Below are positions 1 to 8,990 of a stretch of 64,000 nucleotides of DNA, in pieces. The notes below the pieces were generated by a model. It made no database searches and was not told where the DNA came from. It was given only the letters and a program-made list of their open reading frames with translations. The position numbers were made by a program, and so were the translations under genes. The DNA is from Atopostipes suicloacalis DSM 15692 (GTDB lineage Bacteria; Bacillota; Bacilli; Lactobacillales; Carnobacteriaceae_A), in NCBI RefSeq assembly GCF_900129085.1, contig NZ_FQUF01000002.1:89405-153404 (forward strand), read 5' to 3'. Within the stretch, counting starts at the first letter, position 1; the number at the start of each line of letters is the position of its first letter.

Positions 1-450
1 ACGACCTTATCACGGATTGATGATGATATAAAAGAAAAAGACTACATAGAAAATGTGTATAAACTCGATCAATATATACAGCGCAATTGGGAAAGTATTA
101 AACCGATAAGAATGAGGGGTTTACCTGTCCAAAAGGGCTTAGGTGTTTGTGAAAGCAATCATCGACCGTTTAGTTATCGCATGAAACACCAAGGGCGAGG
201 TTTTACTAAAAAAGGTGCTGGAAACTTAGCAGCTGTCATCTCAGCCCGTCGAAATGGTTCATTTTTAGAAATCTTAACAACTGAACTGCCAGTGCTGAAA
301 GAAGAAGGAAATAATCAATTTAAATCTGCCGTAAGAAACGCTTTGAAGAAAGGGAAAGTCCAACCTTCACGAGGTGCGGTAACAGGTAGAATCGCAAATT
401 ATGGGCCAACTTCTAGTCCTATGGGACGATTGGCAGGCATGTTTAGGTAG
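1..450 (+). CDS. ISLre2-family transposase, C-terminal part (cut by window edge)
   Basis: The frame is open from base 1, so the gene begins outside the window and only about 150 C-terminal residues are present. The segment CESNHRPFSYRMKHQGRGFT, followed by KKGAGNLAAVISARRNG, is the conserved C-terminal block of ISLre2-type (UPF0236) transposases, which move insertion sequences; this is known from the family. A perfect hairpin follows six bases after the stop. The sequence from about 505 to 575 recurs, inverted, at 12008-12130, so it is probably the right end of this element. It is not part of the secG operon. Whether the full copy is intact cannot be seen. Confidence 0.8.
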   Translation, partial: TTLSRIDDDIKEKDYIENVYKLDQYIQRNWESIKPIRMRGLPVQKGLGVCESNHRPFSYRMKHQGRGFTKKGAGNLAAVISARRNGSFLEILTTELPVLKEEGNNQFKSAVRNALKKGKVQPSRGAVTGRIANYGPTSSPMGRLAGMFR

Positions 451-455
451 TAAGC

Positions 456-503
456 CTCTTCGCTGTATTCAAATGACCCTAGTCATTTGAATACAGCGAA
501 GAG
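456..503 (+). terminator. Perfect 22-bp hairpin behind the ISLre2 transposase
   Basis: Arms 456-477 and 482-503 are perfect reverse complements around a 4-base loop (ccta). There is no clear T-run after the right arm, so this may be an IS-end structure or a bidirectional terminator rather than a textbook intrinsic terminator. A degraded inverted version lies near 12085-12135. Confidence 0.6.
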
Positions 504-654
504 AAGTAGAATTGTGAATTGAATAAGGTCTTATTTTTTAGGAAACAGGTTTCCGAGGAAATATTGACACATACGTCTGAAAAATTCAATAGAAATCAAT
601 CTTCATTTATGTTAATCTTAGTAATGTAGAAATTTTTTGAAGGGAGTCCCGTAA

Positions 655-876
655 ATGTATAATATCGTAGTCAATTTGATGCTCATTTTATCGGTGTTTT
701 CAATTATTGTGATTGCTATGCAACCAACAAAAACTAAAAGCTCATCCAATGCTTTTATGGGGAGTAGTGAATTATTTACTACTCAAAAAGCCAGAGGATT
801 CGAAGCCTTTTTAATTAAGGTCACTATAGGGTGTTTAATTCTGTTTTTTGCTTTGGCCCTATTCTTACAGTTGTAA
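655..876 (+). CDS. secG: Preprotein translocase subunit SecG
   Basis: This 73-residue protein has the SecG layout: a first membrane helix (about residues 4-22), a polar loop with the family features MQPTKTK and FTTQKARGFEAF, and a second helix (about 53-72). SecG associates with SecYE and SecA in the membrane and aids protein export. The ATG follows gaaggga with good spacing. It stands first in the secG-esterase-rnr-smpB-ssrA order typical of lactic acid bacteria, which supports the call. Nothing looks damaged. Confidence 0.93.
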   Translation: MYNIVVNLMLILSVFSIIVIAMQPTKTKSSSNAFMGSSELFTTQKARGFEAFLIKVTIGCLILFFALALFLQL

Positions 877-894
877 GGAAATAGTCAAATCAGT

Positions 895-976
895 TAAGCC
901 TATCTGAGCGTTTGAAAGGAATGGGGGTTCTATTGAGGATACTTCACTTCTTTTCAATCATCGGATAGGCTTTTTG
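895..976 (+). terminator. Long bulged hairpin between secG and the esterase
   Basis: agcctatc (897-904) pairs with gataggct (964-971), which is followed by a T-run. An inner partial pairing between tgaaagga and tcttttca lengthens the stem. It resembles an intrinsic terminator with a large loop and could uncouple secG from the downstream genes. Confidence 0.5.
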
Positions 977-1048
977 TTGAATGAAAGCAATTATTAGAGT
1001 ACAGACCAAAACTATTGTAAAATGAATAAGAACTATGAGGTGGTTAGA

Positions 1049-1780
1049 ATGAATAAAAAATTAAAGTATGAAAAAAATGGACCAAAGGCCGTAATTTTGT
1101 TTCACGCATTTACCGGAACACCGCTTGATGTGAATGCGGTAGGGAAAGCGTTAGAAAGAGAAAATTATACGGTGATTATGCCGACTTTAGATGGGCATGA
1201 TTTAGACGATCCAAATGAAATTTTGAAATATGGCATTAAAGATTGGGTAAAAAATGGCGAGGAAGCCTATCAAACCTTAAAAGAGGATGGATATACTGAT
1301 ATTTCCGTCTTTGGCCTATCTTTAGGGGGCGTAATTGCGACACATCTCATGTTAAATGAGGACGTAAAAAGTTATGGGGTATTTTCATCGCCGGTAATTT
1401 CAACGTCTGAAACCAATGTCCCTAAAATGTTTTGGCAATGGTACACATTCAAAATGAAAAAGCTAGGCGCTGAAGATGCAGAAATCCAAGCTAAAAAAAC
1501 TGACGTCATGAATCGCGTAGAAGATATCTTAATAGGAATTAATGACTACACTGAAGAATTGTCAAAAGCTTATGATACCGTCCAACTTCCTGTCTTCATT
1601 GCACAGGGTGGAGCAGATCAAATGATTTCGGCCAAGCAGGCAGGAGCTTTCAAAGACGCATTAACCCAAGCACCTGTTGATTTCCATTGTTATGAAGAAG
1701 CGCCTCATGTCATTACCACCGGACGCGTTGGGAAACAATTACAAAAAGACTTAATCGCATTTTTAGAAAAAAATGCCTAA
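1049..1780 (+). CDS. est: Carboxylesterase / alpha-beta hydrolase (Est family)
   Basis: A 243-residue serine hydrolase. HAFTGTP near the N-terminus supplies the oxyanion loop, GLSLGG (GxSxG) the nucleophilic serine, and the C-terminal GGADQMIS and APHVITT regions the acid and histidine. Such cytoplasmic carboxylesterases lie between secG and rnr in many Lactobacillales and cleave short esters in vitro; their physiological substrate is unclear. The ATG at 1049 is chosen over 1022 because gaggtgg stands just before it and would lie inside the longer version. Confidence 0.85.
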   Translation: MNKKLKYEKNGPKAVILFHAFTGTPLDVNAVGKALERENYTVIMPTLDGHDLDDPNEILKYGIKDWVKNGEEAYQTLKEDGYTDISVFGLSLGGVIATHLMLNEDVKSYGVFSSPVISTSETNVPKMFWQWYTFKMKKLGAEDAEIQAKKTDVMNRVEDILIGINDYTEELSKAYDTVQLPVFIAQGGADQMISAKQAGAFKDALTQAPVDFHCYEEAPHVITTGRVGKQLQKDLIAFLEKNA

Positions 1781-1870
1781 AGAAAAAATGAAGAAAGACA
1801 CAACTACTTTATTACAAACAAGTTGTAAAATATGAAAAGTAAGTTGTTTTAGAATGGAGGTTTTTAACGA

Positions 1871-4195
1871 ATGACTCAAAATAACCAAGAATTAAAAGAA
1901 AGTATTATTCATTATATGGAGCGTACTGCTGAAGATAGTTATTACGTCAAAGATATCAGTGAAGGAATAGAGAAAACATCTTCGGATGAATTTAAAGAAG
2001 TGGTTAAAGCCCTCGCAGCATTAGAGCGAGATCGTCGCGTATTATTAACGAAAGATGGACAGTTTAAAATTTTAGAACCTGAACCCACCTTTGTTGGGAA
2101 GTTTAGTGGAACCGAACGAGGCTTTGGTTTCGTGGCTATCCCAGATTTCGAAAAAGATATTTACATCCATCAAAATGACGTCAACACTGCGTTAAACGGG
2201 GACATCGTGCGAGTTGAACTAACAAAAGACGCACAGCCTTGGAAGGAACGAGCCGCTGAAGGAAAAATAGTTGAAGTCGTTGAACGAAGTACAGAAACGG
2301 TGGTTGGAGAATTCCATGCCTATACAGACGAAGAAGTAAAAGAATATCAGATATATGGCTATGTGCATCCAGAAGACCGTAAACAAAAACATTTAACCGT
2401 TCAAATTGAAGATAAAGGCTTACGTCCGGTGGAAGGGCAAATTATCATTGCTGAAATTACCCAATTCCCACGCTACAAAGACGAAGACTTAAAAGGCATT
2501 GCAACAAAAATTATTGGGCACCGAGATGACCCAGGCATTGATATTCTGTCAATCGCTTATAAACATGGCATCGAACCAGAATTCCCCAAAGAAGTGCTCG
2601 AGGAAGTCGAAAAAGTCCCAGATACGGTTCTCCCTGAAGAAATAGAAAATCGTAAAGACTTACGTGGACAAAAAATTATAACCATTGATGGAGAAGATGC
2701 GAAAGATTTAGACGATGCCATTAATGTAGAAGTTCTTGAAAACGGAAATTATTTCCTAGGCGTACATATTGCGGATGTTTCCCATTATGTGCAAGCAAAT
2801 ACGGCACTTGATGAAGAAGCGTATGACCGAGGGACCAGTTCTTACTTGATTGACCGAGTAATTCCGATGCTTCCTCAAAAGTTATCAAATGGAATTTGTT
2901 CCCTTCATCCAAATGCTGATCGATTAACCTTAAGCTGTGATATGGAATTTAACCATCGGGGAGACGTTGTAAACTATGAAATCTATCCTAGTGTTTTAAG
3001 TTCATATCGCCGGATGTCGTATAACGAAGTGAATCGTATTTTAATGGATGAAGATCCAGCGATGATGGATAAACACGAAGATCTAGTGGAAATGTTCCAT
3101 TTGATGGAAGAATTGCATACGATTTTAGAAAAGAAACGCTCAAATAATGGGGCGATTTCCTTTGATTCAACAGAAATTGATTTTGAAGTGGATAAAGAAG
3201 GAAAACCATTAAATATCTCAGTCGTTGAGCGAGGAATTGGTGAGCGGATGATTGAGTCCTTTATGCTGGCGGCCAACCAAACAGTATCCGAGCATTTTTC
3301 AAAACGTGATTTACCAATTTTATATCGAGTGCACGAACAACCTGACGAAGCTAAAATGCAGAACTTTTTAGAATTTGCATCGGCTTTAGGCATTCGCATT
3401 CAAGGAACAAAGGAAAAAATTTCACCTAAAACCCTTCAAAGTGTCTTAGATGAAACAAAAGGCGAACCGTATGAACAAGTCGTTAATATGCTGATGCTGC
3501 GCTCTATGCAGCAGGCAAGGTATGATGTGCAACCTTTAGGACACTATGGGTTAGCAGCAGAATATTATTCGCATTTTACCGCGCCAATCCGTCGATATCC
3601 CGACTTAACCCTCCACCGTTTAATTCATTATTATCAGGAGGAAGGAACGGATAAAAGAAGTAAGGACTATTGGGCAGAGCGATTGCCAGAAATTGCGGAA
3701 CATAGCTCAATGGCTGAGCGTCGAGCAGTGGATGCGGAACGTGAAGTGGAAGACTTGAAAATGGCAGAGTACATGGTGGATAAAGTAGGTATGGAGTTTG
3801 AAGCGATTATTGTATCGATTACAAACTTTGGTATGTTTGTCCAGGTGGAAGACGCGATTGAAGGTTTGGTCCATCTTTCAACGATGAAAAAAGATTATTA
3901 TGAATTTAATGAACGAAGCATGATTTTAATCGGAAAAAGAACAGGGCAAGTTTTCAGAATCGGGGAAACCGTCAAAGTCAAACTTATGAATGTAGATGTC
4001 GAGCAATATGATATTGACTTTGAATTAGTGGAAGATACGAACAACAAGAAAAAGGGTCAGAAAAAAGAAGCGTCTAAAAAGAAAAAGCCCAAAGACACGA
4101 AGAAATCGAAAAATATCGATTTTGAAATTCGCGGTCGAGACAAACAAAAAGGACCGAAAAAAGGAAAAAGAAAAGGCAAAGGTAGAAAAAAATAG
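1871..4195 (+). CDS. rnr: Ribonuclease R (3'-5' exoribonuclease)
   Basis: A 774-residue RNase II-superfamily enzyme that degrades structured RNA from the 3' end and works with SmpB-tmRNA on non-stop mRNAs. Seen in order: a winged-helix N-terminus, cold-shock-like domains (GFGFVAIPDFEKDIYIH near residue 80), the RNB catalytic domain with metal-binding aspartates in DGEDAKDLDDA (about 275), the segment HFTAPIRRYPDL (about 570), an S1 domain (about 640-715) and a Lys-rich tail. Length matches the family. The start has a strong aatggagg site. smpB begins about 20 bases after the stop, so the two are co-transcribed. Confidence 0.97.
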   Translation: MTQNNQELKESIIHYMERTAEDSYYVKDISEGIEKTSSDEFKEVVKALAALERDRRVLLTKDGQFKILEPEPTFVGKFSGTERGFGFVAIPDFEKDIYIHQNDVNTALNGDIVRVELTKDAQPWKERAAEGKIVEVVERSTETVVGEFHAYTDEEVKEYQIYGYVHPEDRKQKHLTVQIEDKGLRPVEGQIIIAEITQFPRYKDEDLKGIATKIIGHRDDPGIDILSIAYKHGIEPEFPKEVLEEVEKVPDTVLPEEIENRKDLRGQKIITIDGEDAKDLDDAINVEVLENGNYFLGVHIADVSHYVQANTALDEEAYDRGTSSYLIDRVIPMLPQKLSNGICSLHPNADRLTLSCDMEFNHRGDVVNYEIYPSVLSSYRRMSYNEVNRILMDEDPAMMDKHEDLVEMFHLMEELHTILEKKRSNNGAISFDSTEIDFEVDKEGKPLNISVVERGIGERMIESFMLAANQTVSEHFSKRDLPILYRVHEQPDEAKMQNFLEFASALGIRIQGTKEKISPKTLQSVLDETKGEPYEQVVNMLMLRSMQQARYDVQPLGHYGLAAEYYSHFTAPIRRYPDLTLHRLIHYYQEEGTDKRSKDYWAERLPEIAEHSSMAERRAVDAEREVEDLKMAEYMVDKVGMEFEAIIVSITNFGMFVQVEDAIEGLVHLSTMKKDYYEFNERSMILIGKRTGQVFRIGETVKVKLMNVDVEQYDIDFELVEDTNNKKKGQKKEASKKKKPKDTKKSKNIDFEIRGRDKQKGPKKGKRKGKGRKK

Positions 4196-4217
4196 AAACT
4201 AAAGGAAGGTGAGTGGA

Positions 4218-4688
4218 TTGTCAAAAACTAAACATCAAAATCCGACAATCGCTCAGAACCGAAAAGCAAGACATGATTTTGACATTCTAGAAACGATTGA
4301 AGCCGGTATTGTTTTAAGAGGTACTGAAATTAAATCAATTCGTAAAGGTTCGATCAACCTTCAGGATGGCTTTGCTGGCTTTCGAGGCGATGAGCTCTTT
4401 TTATACAATGTGCATATTTCTCCATTTAAAGAGGGAAATCAATTTAATCATGACCCGCTACGTACAAGAAAGCTCCTATTAAAACGTAAAGAACTGAATC
4501 GTTTGATGGGACTCTCTCAACAAGCAGGACATACCTTAGTCCCTCTTAAAGTTTATATTAAAAATGGAGTAGCGAAAGTTTTACTGGGTCTAGCAAGAGG
4601 GAAGAAACAATTTGACAAACGTGAAACACTCAAACGTAAAGACCAACAACGTGAAATTCAGCGCGCATTAAAAGATCGGTACAATTAA
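4218..4688 (+). CDS. smpB: SsrA-binding protein SmpB
   Basis: SmpB binds tmRNA and brings it to stalled ribosomes. The family motifs [15 protein letters not shown] and [19 protein letters not shown], and the basic C-terminal tail ending in KDRYN, are all present. The GTG at 4209 lies within the ribosome binding site aaggaaggtgag, so the TTG at 4218 is the more likely start (156 residues, the usual length). It is paired with rnr upstream and ssrA downstream, so the trans-translation genes sit together. Confidence 0.95.
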   Translation: MSKTKHQNPTIAQNRKARHDFDILETIEAGIVLRGTEIKSIRKGSINLQDGFAGFRGDELFLYNVHISPFKEGNQFNHDPLRTRKLLLKRKELNRLMGLSQQAGHTLVPLKVYIKNGVAKVLLGLARGKKQFDKRETLKRKDQQREIQRALKDRYN

Positions 4689-4695
4689 ATCCCAA

Positions 4696-4737
4696 ACATA
4701 GACTCTTTCTACCATAGAAGCAGTCTATGTTTTTTTA
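4696..4737 (+). terminator. Intrinsic terminator after smpB
   Basis: acatagact (4696-4704) pairs with agtctatgt (4722-4730), and a T-run follows. It ends the rnr-smpB transcript. Confidence 0.85.
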
Positions 4738-4822
4738 TTGAACGAAAAAGAATTATCAGTTAATAAAATGCCTAATTTTTGCTATGATTATAAGGAGAAA
4801 AAGAAAGGATGTATAAAACAAT

Positions 4823-5518
4823 ATGAAAGATTATGGAACAACCATTTATTTCGTAAGACATGGAGAAACTTACTTTAATTTCTATAACCGCATGCAAGGC
4901 TGGGGAAACACGCCTCTCACACCACAAGGGGAAATAGATGTCCGACGAAGTGGTCACGGATTAAAGGATATAAAATTCGACGCCGTATATTCAAGTGACC
5001 TCACAAGAACCGTTGACACAGCCGAACTAATCTTAGGCGAAAACGAAGAAACAGACCCTGATATGGAAATCGTTATGATGCCTGAATTCCGAGAAATATT
5101 CTTCGGTATCTTTGAAGGGGAATATAACGACACCGTTTATAAAAAAGTAGCGGAACATTTAGGCATTAAAACAGCCGAAAAAATGTTTAGTGATGTCAAT
5201 CAATTTGAGCGGATGGGTGCCTTTAAAGAAATGGATCCTTATGGCCATGCTGAAGACTTTATGGAATTTTGGCTGCGTGTCGAAAAAGGGCTCCTCAAAA
5301 TCATTGACAAACACCGAGACACAGGTCACAACATCTTACTTGTCGCTCACGGTGGAACGATTCGTCTAATTTTAGAAAACTTAATCCCAGACTTAGATGA
5401 TCCCAACCCATTGTTAAACGCGAGCGTGTCTGTCGCTCACTATGACAATGGCCTTTACCACTTAGATCAGTATGGTGATGTCTCGCATTTTGTAGACGAA
5501 GAAGAATTAGATAATTAA
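4823..5518 (+). CDS. Histidine phosphatase family protein (phosphoglycerate mutase-like)
   Basis: A 231-residue protein with the phospho-histidine signature VRHGETYFNFYNRMQGW near residue 13, the second-half motif VAHGGTIRLILE (about 180) and the conserved Arg in SSDLTRTVDTA. These cytoplasmic enzymes form a phospho-histidine intermediate and act on sugar phosphates or other phospho-metabolites; the substrate cannot be read from sequence. It stands alone between two terminators. A gene of this family next to smpB is common in lactic acid bacteria. Confidence 0.88.
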   Translation: MKDYGTTIYFVRHGETYFNFYNRMQGWGNTPLTPQGEIDVRRSGHGLKDIKFDAVYSSDLTRTVDTAELILGENEETDPDMEIVMMPEFREIFFGIFEGEYNDTVYKKVAEHLGIKTAEKMFSDVNQFERMGAFKEMDPYGHAEDFMEFWLRVEKGLLKIIDKHRDTGHNILLVAHGGTIRLILENLIPDLDDPNPLLNASVSVAHYDNGLYHLDQYGDVSHFVDEEELDN

Positions 5519-5536
5519 TTAAATAAATATTGAAAG

Positions 5537-5565
5537 AGAGAGCTGCTTTTTTAGGCAGCTCTTTT
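5537..5565 (+). terminator. Intrinsic terminator after the histidine phosphatase
   Basis: agagctgc pairs with gcagctct around ttttttag and is followed by tttt. A near-identical copy follows the next gene at 6489-6517. Confidence 0.85.
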
Positions 5566-5721
5566 GGTTCAAACCTTTTATATTTTTATTGGTAAACCTT
5601 GTTACGAAAGGATGCTACAAATCGTGGCATTGAAAAATATGAGATTAGATGATCATTCTTCAAGTTGTTGCTAGGCAAAAAGAAATTCATCTGCTAAAGT
5701 TTACACAAGGAGGTGGACGAA

Positions 5722-6474
5722 ATGGATATTGGAAAGAAATTGAAAGAGAAAAGGCAAGAAGCTAACCTCACTCAAAAAGAGTTGGCAGAAATTTTACATG
5801 TTTCAAGACAAACCATTTCAAGCTGGGAAGTTGGACGAACATATCCTGATTTAGATGTGTTAGTAGCCATTAGTGAATTATACGATACCCCTTTGGACGA
5901 TTTATTAAAGGAGGATTCAGAAATGGTAAAAAATATCACTGCAAAAGTAAAGAAGAGTGAACGTCGAAAGATGACAAATATTGTGTTAGGTTTATTGCTA
6001 TTAGTGTTAATAGGAACTAGTTTATTCTCTGCTTGGAAAAGACATCAAAATAACCAAGCAAATACTTATGGATTAAAACCCAATGATCTAATAGAAAGCA
6101 CTTGGGAAATGGTCTATGCACCAACTGAAAATCTTGTTCAATCGAATTTATTTTTTGATTCGAAAAATTTAATTATAAGAAATAAATACGCACCAGGTGC
6201 AATTAAACCAAACATTGATGTTAACGATTTAGTAGAATCATCGTCTGAAGAATGGTCTGAAATGGGCTTAGAAGAGGGCATGGTGCATTATGAAGATTTA
6301 AATATAGAAGTTGTTGAGGATACATATATTGTTTCTGCGCATGGTTATCAGCAAAGATTTGAACGTTTAAGTGATAGCGTGATCCGAGATACGAATGGAA
6401 CAGAATATTTCAAAGTTCAGTCTTCTTTCTCTCAGAAAGATTTTAACACCCTTAAAGAACAACTCAATGAGTAA
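5722..6474 (+). CDS. XRE-family transcriptional regulator with membrane anchor
   Basis: A 250-residue protein with an N-terminal helix-turn-helix of the Cro/CI type (residues about 5-58; QKELAEILHVSRQTISSWE), a basic linker, one membrane helix (about 85-103) and a 150-residue C-terminal domain of unknown type that should lie outside the cell. The DNA target is unknown. The ATG at 5722 is preceded by aaggaggtgg; the in-frame GTG at 5713 is inside that site. It ends with its own terminator, just before ssrA, so it is the last core protein gene before the island. Confidence 0.82.
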   Translation: MDIGKKLKEKRQEANLTQKELAEILHVSRQTISSWEVGRTYPDLDVLVAISELYDTPLDDLLKEDSEMVKNITAKVKKSERRKMTNIVLGLLLLVLIGTSLFSAWKRHQNNQANTYGLKPNDLIESTWEMVYAPTENLVQSNLFFDSKNLIIRNKYAPGAIKPNIDVNDLVESSSEEWSEMGLEEGMVHYEDLNIEVVEDTYIVSAHGYQQRFERLSDSVIRDTNGTEYFKVQSSFSQKDFNTLKEQLNE

Positions 6475-6488
6475 TTAAATATTGAAAG

Positions 6489-6517
6489 AGAGAGCTGCTT
6501 TTTAGGTAGCTCTTTTG
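6489..6517 (+). terminator. Intrinsic terminator after the XRE regulator
   Basis: agagctgc/gtagctct stem with T-run. Together with the preceding aaatattgaaagag it nearly duplicates 5525-5566, which suggests a local duplication of the terminator. Confidence 0.8.
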
Positions 6518-6618
6518 CTTAATAAGTAGCGAAAAAGTTGCCAGAACACGCGTAAATCTTGACTTTAAGCCAAACAAATGTTATTATAATAGTGCCTCAA
6601 GAGAGGCATTTCGAATAC

Positions 6619-6983
6619 GGGGTTGTTCTGGATTCGACAGGCATAGGTTGAGCTTGAACTACGTTTTGCAGGTGATGACTGCACCAACAACGTCACAGTT
6701 TAAACTTAACTGACAAACAAGAAAATAATTTTGCTTTAGCTGCGTAAGCAGCCTTTAAGCGATCCGAACTAGTATCGCCCATGTGCTAGCTAGGGTCTCA
6801 AATTAGAAGTGGGATACGCTTAATCCTTACGTCTGGAGACTTAAGAAGAGACTAAACGGACTAGCAAAGCATGTCGCCTGTTATATGGCGTATGTGGCGC
6901 GAAACCTCTAAATAATATAACTATGAACGTAAACGTTGAAGTGACAATATGTCTGGACAGGGGTTCGACTCCCCTCAACTCCA
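6619..6983 (+). ncRNA. ssrA: tmRNA (SsrA)
   Basis: Begins with ggggttgttctggattcgac and ends with the T-arm ggttcgactcccc and the acceptor strand caactcca, both diagnostic. The tag frame reads ...NNFALAA and stops at taa near 6757. By alignment of the surrounding aact to other lactic acid bacteria the resume codon looks like GAC, giving the tag DKQENNFALAA; this is inference. The terminal CCA is not encoded (cca is followed by taa after one discriminator base), so CCA must be added enzymatically. The 3' end is the island junction: the integrase genes read toward it. Function: rescue of stalled ribosomes with SmpB. Confidence 0.96.
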
Positions 6984-6996
6984 TAATAGCTTTACT

Positions 6997-7041
6997 AAGG
7001 TTTCCTAACAGCTTCTAAACGCTGGTAGGAAGCCTTTTTTA
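6997..7041 (+). terminator. Intrinsic terminator after ssrA
   Basis: aaggtttcctaacagc (6997-7012) pairs almost fully with gctggtaggaagcctt (7021-7036), followed by a T-run. It lies in island DNA immediately behind the tmRNA, so the incoming element supplies the terminator. Confidence 0.88.
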
Positions 7042-7063
7042 ATTCTAAAGCTTTGCTTACAAA

Positions 7064-7203
7064 TGCTATAAACCATTACCAACCATTACCATTTCCATTA
7101 CTACTCGAAAAATGGTAATGGTTTAGCATGATTATCGACTAGAAACCTGTCAACATAAGGATTTATTGAGCCATTACTCATTTAAAAAGGGTAATGGTTT
7201 TTT
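7064..7203. repeat. Clustered CCATTACC/GGTAATGG repeats between ssrA and the integrase
   Basis: aaccattacc occurs in tandem at 7071 and 7081, ccattac at about 7095 and 7171, and the reverse complement ggtaatgg at about 7114 and 7190. tgctataaaccattacc (7064-7080) and ggtaatggtttagca (7114-7128) form a long inverted repeat. The second pair (7171-7197) precedes a plus-strand T-run. Position beside the attachment site suggests integrase arm or excisionase binding sites, but a terminator role for the second hairpin is possible. Confidence 0.6.
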
Positions 7204-7215
7204 ATTTCAAATCAT

Positions 7216-7674
7216 TCATTTAGAGATTAGTTTATTAATACTTGATTTTTTAAGTCCTGTATTCCATAAAATTTTAATATTAAATCCAGTTTTACCATAG
7301 CTTAATCGATACCAGTAGTAATTAATGTATTCTATGACTCCAAATAAGAAGATAGCGACAGCAACGATTAGATCTTTAATATCTGTTTGGGTTGCTGGGA
7401 TGGCAATGACTATTCCGAATAAAGCAATCAGATTCAATATTTTTAGAGTTCTTAGGAGTCGTATTACTATAGAGTGTACTTTTTTTTGATAAACAACTAG
7501 TGTATATCGATAAAACCAATAGAGACTTCCTTGCAAAAGGATAAAAATAAGAAAAGAAAAAACAATGAAACTTGCCTTTCCTAGACTAAATGAACAATAA
7601 ACAAAGATAAATACAATCACCGCTGCTAATTCACCGGTAGCTAAGCTTAATAATTGTTTTTTAAATTTTTTCAA
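7216..7674 (-). CDS. Hypothetical four-helix membrane protein
   Basis: 152 residues, starting at a TTG with gaggtga upstream on the minus strand. Hydrophobic stretches at about 8-30, 33-55, 78-98 and 102-122 suggest a small integral membrane protein with basic ends. I do not recognise the family. It lies between the repeats near the attachment site and the integrase, in the same direction as the integrase and about 40 bases behind its stop, so it is probably cargo read from the same transcript. Confidence 0.6.
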   Translation of the reverse strand: MKKFKKQLLSLATGELAAVIVFIFVYCSFSLGKASFIVFSFLIFILLQGSLYWFYRYTLVVYQKKVHSIVIRLLRTLKILNLIALFGIVIAIPATQTDIKDLIVAVAIFLFGVIEYINYYWYRLSYGKTGFNIKILWNTGLKKSSINKLISK

Positions 7675-7711
7675 ATAATCACCTCAAACTGCTGTTTTTA
7701 TTTGGTATTAT

Positions 7712-8860
7712 TTAATTCTCCATAAACTTCGCAAATTTATCTGCAGTGTCTTTCTTTTCTTCTTTTGTGACATGCGCATAGATATTCATTGTTGTTTGAA
7801 TATCTGTGTGTCCTAGACGAGCCTGAACATCTTTTATTGAAGCGCCCATAGAGAAGAGGATACTACAATGCGTGTGTCGCAACCCATGAACGGTAATTTG
7901 TTTGAGTCCATTACGCTTTTGTACATTTCTCATACGGTCATTGGGTACATTAATCGAATAGAAGTTATTTCTCGTATTCGCAAAAACATGCTGATCGGGT
8001 GTATTGGTATTAAAACCCAGTTTCAGCATAAATTGAGCCTGATACATCTTCCACTGCTTTATAAGCTTCATCGAGTCATAATCCATATCAATTACTCTTC
8101 GACCATTCACTGTCTTCGTAGGTTGCACGATAATCTTATTATTTAAGCCCCTAGTGAGTGTTTTATTGATATTGAGGGTAGATGTATCGAAATCAATATC
8201 TGACCATTTAAGAGCCAACAGCTCCGATTTACGAGCACCACTATATGCTAGTAATCTGAAATATGTGTACCAATTCAGATCTAAATCTTCTTTTACATAT
8301 TCTAAAAATTCATTTAATTCCTCTTTACTATAGAAATTCTCAAATTCACTTTCTTCAATCGTCTCAATCCGTTTTGGAGCTGTCACTTTGTCGAATGGAT
8401 TGCTGTCAATAATATCCATTCTTAAAGCATAATCAAATACACGATGCGCATAATTCTTTATCCGTCTGTAATTGACAAGCTTATCACGCCATTTATTTAA
8501 TTCAGACTGGCAATGATCAGGTTTTATTCCACGAATATTCATGCCATCAAAAGAGGGGACGATATGATTCTTAAAGTCACGCATTGTCTTATTGAGGGTA
8601 GACTCTTGAACATTGTCTATATACTCAGATTCTAGCCACAATTCATAGACGTCGTTAAAAGTACTTCGTTTCCTCTGAGATGGAAAACCATTTTTATTAA
8701 AATCATTAATTAATCTTGCTTCAGCAATTTCTGCTTCTTTCTTCGTTTTAAAGCCTCTTCGTTTACGATAGACTTCTTTATCTGTTACTGGATCAATTCC
8801 AATATATGAATGAAACATATATCGAGTGTCACCGTTCTTTAATTTGTATTTCTTTATCAT
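7712..8860 (-). CDS. int: Site-specific tyrosine integrase of the ssrA island
   Basis: 382 residues in the phage/ICE integrase layout: an N-terminal arm-binding domain (about 1-60), a core-binding SAM-like domain (about 65-165) and a catalytic domain with the full set R210 (SGARKSELLALKW), K249, H325-x-x-R328 (HGLRHTH), H351 (LGHTD) and Y361 (MNIYAHV). It joins element and chromosome through a covalent phosphotyrosine; the target by position is the 3' end of ssrA. The ATG follows gaaaggaaaag. A decayed paralog lies at 10733-11882, and even the 60 bases upstream of both starts are nearly identical. Confidence 0.95.
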   Translation of the reverse strand: MIKKYKLKNGDTRYMFHSYIGIDPVTDKEVYRKRRGFKTKKEAEIAEARLINDFNKNGFPSQRKRSTFNDVYELWLESEYIDNVQESTLNKTMRDFKNHIVPSFDGMNIRGIKPDHCQSELNKWRDKLVNYRRIKNYAHRVFDYALRMDIIDSNPFDKVTAPKRIETIEESEFENFYSKEELNEFLEYVKEDLDLNWYTYFRLLAYSGARKSELLALKWSDIDFDTSTLNINKTLTRGLNNKIIVQPTKTVNGRRVIDMDYDSMKLIKQWKMYQAQFMLKLGFNTNTPDQHVFANTRNNFYSINVPNDRMRNVQKRNGLKQITVHGLRHTHCSILFSMGASIKDVQARLGHTDIQTTMNIYAHVTKEEKKDTADKFAKFMEN

Positions 8861-8990
8861 TAATATCTTTTCCTTTCATTCACGCACACGCCTATGCTTT
8901 ATGAAATCAAGGATATTAAATGTTAATTGTTTTATAAAAATTATTATTTGTTTTAACACTGTATATTAAGGATTAACTCTTTTGCAAGGT

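Noticed and set aside
2721..3399. Minus-strand frames of 60-140 codons inside rnr
   Set aside because: They are shadows of the RNase R gene, with no ribosome site, no family match and biased composition.
7064..7203. CRISPR array
   Set aside because: Repeats are 8-10 bases, irregularly spaced and in both orientations, with no cas genes.
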